Assembly: GCF_017354985.1 (NCBI RefSeq)
Contig: NZ_CP071501.1
Location: 2,499,501 to 2,563,500 of the forward strand
Direction of reading: 5' to 3'
DNA length: 64,000 nucleotides
Source: Shewanella cyperi
GTDB lineage: Bacteria > Pseudomonadota > Gammaproteobacteria > Enterobacterales > Shewanellaceae
In this document: piece after piece, positions 61,286 through 64,000 of the stretch
Numbering within the stretch: the first letter of the stretch is position 1
Layout: each line of letters starts with the position of its first letter
Position numbers and translations under genes: made by a program
Notes under the pieces: generated by a model
The model's input: only the letters and a program-made list of their open reading frames with translations
The model's database searches: none
What the model was told of the DNA's origin: nothing

Positions 61286-64000
61286 ATGCCCACTGCGCTG
61301 AAAACTTGTTTCCTTCTATGCCTTTTTGCAATCGCAAATTTTGCGATTGCCCAAGATCACGCCCAATCAGTTAGTAGCGAAATGAATGTTGAATCTCCTT
61401 TTTTGCTTCAAGCTGAAGTATTTGGTGTTCCAGATGGACTAACTCAAAGCACTGTCACTTCGATGGTACAGGATTCTAACGGTTTTCTATGGATTGGTAC
61501 TTTGAGCGGTCTTAATAGATTTGATGGGGATGTGTTTAAAACATACTCTAAAGGGAATACTGTTGGACTTAAAAGTTCTTTCATTCAAGTACTTTTTTAT
61601 AGAAATAACAAACTATTGATTGGTACCGACAAAGGCCTATCTATTTATGATCCTGAGCGTGATGTATTCACTGATACAAATGAAATAAACAGTCCTATAT
61701 CGGCAATCTCTGAGTATAATGATGGATTCTTAATCGGAAGTAAAGATGAAATATTTATACTCGATAATAAGCTATCCATTATCAGTCAATACAAAAACAA
61801 CTCATTCTCTCTAATTAAAAAAGTTATAGTTTTGGCAGAACATTTAATTGTCAGGAATTATAGCGGGCAAGTTTTTAGGTTTTACCCAAAGACAAATACA
61901 ACCAAACTAATCGCAAATACGTCACTAGATATTAATAAATCTGGTGGAAATATAATTATTGACACTGACAGCGGAGAGTGGGTTGTCAAGCAAGAAACAG
62001 TTGACAATATAAGTAATAATTCATTCGACTCTGTATTTTACAGCAATAAAGGCAAGCTTACACTAAACGGCAGGAAAATATATTTACACCAAAGTAACGG
62101 TATAGGAAAAGAATTTGGGGAAATACCTGCAAATTTAAACATACAAAATTCATCTATATATCAATTCAACAATTATATTGCACTATCACCAATAAATAAT
62201 GGATTAATAATAATTAAAGAAAAAAGTAATCTAGTCAGGAGAGTGAAAACTTTTAATCAGAGTAATATATGGTCAATTAATTACAATAAAGAAAAAATTA
62301 TTGTTAGTGACAACGATGTTCATGTCAACATATTAGATAAAAACCTTAATGTTATTGATAAATTTAATATAGGGGAAAAAGGATTCAAGACCGCTACCCT
62401 ACTTAATGACAACTCTATTGTTTACGCATCTGAATCCGGTGTATATAGAAAAGCAAGCTCCAATAGCGATAGCATTAAATTGATTAATGAATCTGTGTAT
62501 TCTATTGAATATTCTGAAAAAGATAACTCATTTTGGCTATCATCAGATAACGCTGAAATTATGAGGTACGACTTAGAAAAAAATGATATTACATATAAGC
62601 ACTCATTACATTCTAATGTTTCTGTATTTGCTTTGCTCCCCGCTCCTTTAAATGGTATTTTTATAGCACACCAAAATGGACTAACTTACTTAATAGGCGA
62701 TGATGAGTTTACAATTTTTGATGCTGGCCCAGTTTATTCCCTAGCGTCAACTGATGATGGCGATATTATTTTTGGAACTGAGAAGTCTGTATACAGATAT
62801 AACCAAAAGACTAAAAGTACAGAGACAGAAATCAGTACCGAAAGCCCTATTTACTCTTTAGTGTATAGCGACAGTGAAATATACGCGGCGTCAATAGGAA
62901 AAATATATCACAAAGACAATAGTGGAACACATGTTATTACTACAGATTTTGGTGCTCAAGAAGAGTACAATACTCAAAGCGGTGTTATAATTGATGATTC
63001 CATAATATTCGGTGGTGTATCAGGATTATCTGTCCTGAATATTAATGATTTAAAGGGTTATCTGAAAAATGAATATCAAGATAAAACTATACTTTCAAAG
63101 CTTTTTATATTTAACTCAGAAATTCCTACAGGTTCCGATTTACTTCCGACATCATTAAATAACGCTCCTTCCATAAAGATAGGTTACTCTGATTACCCTT
63201 TTGCAATTTATTATTCCTCTCCAGAATCATCCTCTGTTGGAGTAGATTACAGCTATAGAATGAACGGACTATCTGAAGATTGGGTTCCTGCTAAAGGTAA
63301 CAATATCGCGACCTACACAAACCTCTCCCCAGGAAATTACCAATTTCAAGTTTATACAACAGACAAATTATCAAATAAAAATGGCCCCATTAAATCATTA
63401 AATATAATAGTTACACCACCTTGGTGGTTGTCTGCTACCGCAAAGACTGCATACACTTTCGTCATTTTGATGATCATCAGCATAATCTTTAAAGCTGTGA
63501 TGCGCCGTCGTGAAGTACAGCGCCAAATTGCCATCAGTGAGGAACGACTGAAACTGTCCTTGTGGGGCAGCGGCGACGAAATGTGGGACTGGGACATAGA
63601 AACCGGCAAGATTTATCGTTCCAACATCTGGGGTTCGTTGGAATTCCCCCGTGACGGCCAGCGTTCGGGCGCAACTGATGAAGAGAGCAATATACATCCA
63701 TTGGATCAGGAAAGGGTCCGCGAGGCTCTGAATCGCCACTTCTATGGCGAAACCGATCACTTTGAGGCCGCGTATCGGGTCAAGAGTAAGGACGATCATT
63801 GGTTATGGATCCTTGACCGCGCCAAGATAGTAGAGCGGGATGATAAAGATCAGGCTCTGCGGATGACTGGGACCATTAAAAATATCAACCAGTTCAAATT
63901 GGCAGAAGAACAATTAAGGCTGTTTGAACGCGCCATCGAAAATATCTCTGAAGGCATGTTTATTCTCGACAGTGATTTTCGATTTGTGGAGGTCAACGAT
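61286..64000 (+). CDS. Large membrane sensor: periplasmic propeller + Y_Y_Y domain + TM + PAS (3' partial)
   Basis: 905 codons are open from ATG at 61286 to the window edge, with no stop. Order: signal peptide (TCFLLCLFAIANFAIA); two-component-regulator propeller repeats, first GLTQSTVTSMVQDSNGFLWI then GTLSGLNRFDG (about 51-82); a long propeller-like region; a Y_Y_Y domain (VDYSYRMNGLSEDWVPAKGN, about 655-675); PPWW and a membrane helix (about 720-740); then a PAS_3-like domain (LKLSLWGSGDEMWDWDIETG, about 752 on) and a second PAS starting ERAIENISEGMFILDSDFRF. Output domain is outside the window: GGDEF/EAL or histidine kinase are both possible. The first 2.1 kb is far more AT-rich than the rest. 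Confidence 0.85.
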   Translation, partial: MPTALKTCFLLCLFAIANFAIAQDHAQSVSSEMNVESPFLLQAEVFGVPDGLTQSTVTSMVQDSNGFLWIGTLSGLNRFDGDVFKTYSKGNTVGLKSSFIQVLFYRNNKLLIGTDKGLSIYDPERDVFTDTNEINSPISAISEYNDGFLIGSKDEIFILDNKLSIISQYKNNSFSLIKKVIVLAEHLIVRNYSGQVFRFYPKTNTTKLIANTSLDINKSGGNIIIDTDSGEWVVKQETVDNISNNSFDSVFYSNKGKLTLNGRKIYLHQSNGIGKEFGEIPANLNIQNSSIYQFNNYIALSPINNGLIIIKEKSNLVRRVKTFNQSNIWSINYNKEKIIVSDNDVHVNILDKNLNVIDKFNIGEKGFKTATLLNDNSIVYASESGVYRKASSNSDSIKLINESVYSIEYSEKDNSFWLSSDNAEIMRYDLEKNDITYKHSLHSNVSVFALLPAPLNGIFIAHQNGLTYLIGDDEFTIFDAGPVYSLASTDDGDIIFGTEKSVYRYNQKTKSTETEISTESPIYSLVYSDSEIYAASIGKIYHKDNSGTHVITTDFGAQEEYNTQSGVIIDDSIIFGGVSGLSVLNINDLKGYLKNEYQDKTILSKLFIFNSEIPTGSDLLPTSLNNAPSIKIGYSDYPFAIYYSSPESSSVGVDYSYRMNGLSEDWVPAKGNNIATYTNLSPGNYQFQVYTTDKLSNKNGPIKSLNIIVTPPWWLSATAKTAYTFVILMIISIIFKAVMRRREVQRQIAISEERLKLSLWGSGDEMWDWDIETGKIYRSNIWGSLEFPRDGQRSGATDEESNIHPLDQERVREALNRHFYGETDHFEAAYRVKSKDDHWLWILDRAKIVERDDKDQALRMTGTIKNINQFKLAEEQLRLFERAIENISEGMFILDSDFRFVEVND

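Noticed and set aside
63352..63799. Minus-strand frames at the end of the window
   Set aside because: They lie opposite the Y_Y_Y/TM/PAS part of the sensor gene, which is open through the whole region.
1..64000. CRISPR array, prophage, insertion sequence, toxin-antitoxin or known defence system
   Set aside because: Looked for spaced direct repeats, transposase or integrase motifs and toxin-antitoxin pairs; none seen. tRNA and rRNA genes also not seen.

Overview
The window looks like a contiguous piece of chromosome from a marine gammaproteobacterium, most likely Shewanella or a close relative. This is inferred from protein content: a fused trpCF, a HubP-type polar landmark, a VolA/Pla-1-type surface lipase, a probable DUF3083 protein, and gene neighbourhoods that track the E. 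coli pta-folX, trp-yci and truA-fabB-aroC-sixA regions. Coding density is high, most DNA is GC-rich, and intergenic gaps are short, many holding simple hairpin terminators. I see no rRNA, tRNA, CRISPR array, insertion sequence or prophage.

Layout. 1-6.0 kb: the catalytic end of pta, a small lipoprotein, two tiny unknown genes, an RlmI-like methyltransferase, an AI-2E-family permease and the folX-yfcH pair. 6.1-9.9 kb: the ybbP-ybbA ABC exporter divergent from tesA. 10-15.5 kb: a probable DUF3083 protein, an Hsp20 chaperone, the SohB protease and a large lipoprotein lipase. 15.8-22.4 kb: yciK, an M14-type metallohydrolase, an Asp-box protein, then rluB-scpB-scpA and yciO-rnm. 22.5-29.8 kb: a complete trpL-E-G-D-CF-B-A operon with a readable attenuator; most junctions are 4-bp start/stop overlaps. 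29.9-36.9 kb: an isochorismatase-fold hydrolase, the yciB-yciI-xthA run, a chemoreceptor, a DUF1097 protein, YcbL, an S33 peptidase and a DUF4250 protein.

36.9-58.1 kb is mostly minus-strand housekeeping: topB, purF-cvpA-dedD-folC, truA, hubP, asd-pdxB-fabB, then yfcL, an ATP-NAD-kinase-like protein, an MFS transporter, aroC and prmB, and sixA. mnmC and smrB lie on the plus strand. 58.2-64 kb holds a cytoplasmic-type M16 protease and the start of a very large sensor protein that runs off the window.

Functions. The window links acetate metabolism (pta), tryptophan, chorismate, purine, folate, PLP and lysine/threonine-branch biosynthesis (trp, aroC, purF, folC, pdxB, asd), fatty-acid synthesis and turnover (fabB, tesA, surface lipase), tRNA/rRNA/ribosomal-protein modification (truA, rluB, mnmC, prmB), ribosome rescue (smrB), chromosome organisation (scpAB, topB, hubP) and signalling (chemoreceptor, sixA, propeller sensor).

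Most notable. (1) The last gene is a compositional mosaic: about 2.1 kb of very AT-rich periplasmic sensor fused at the membrane segment to a GC-rich PAS-containing cytoplasmic part. (2) mnmC carries an N-terminal methyltransferase half that has lost its SAM-binding and catalytic motifs. (3) A palindromic pair of consensus-type DnaA boxes lies beside an AT-rich tract after pta. (4) There are readable regulatory structures at trp, near the lipase/yciK promoters, and a possible small RNA at 36.5 kb. I did not find a clear new defence or mobile system.
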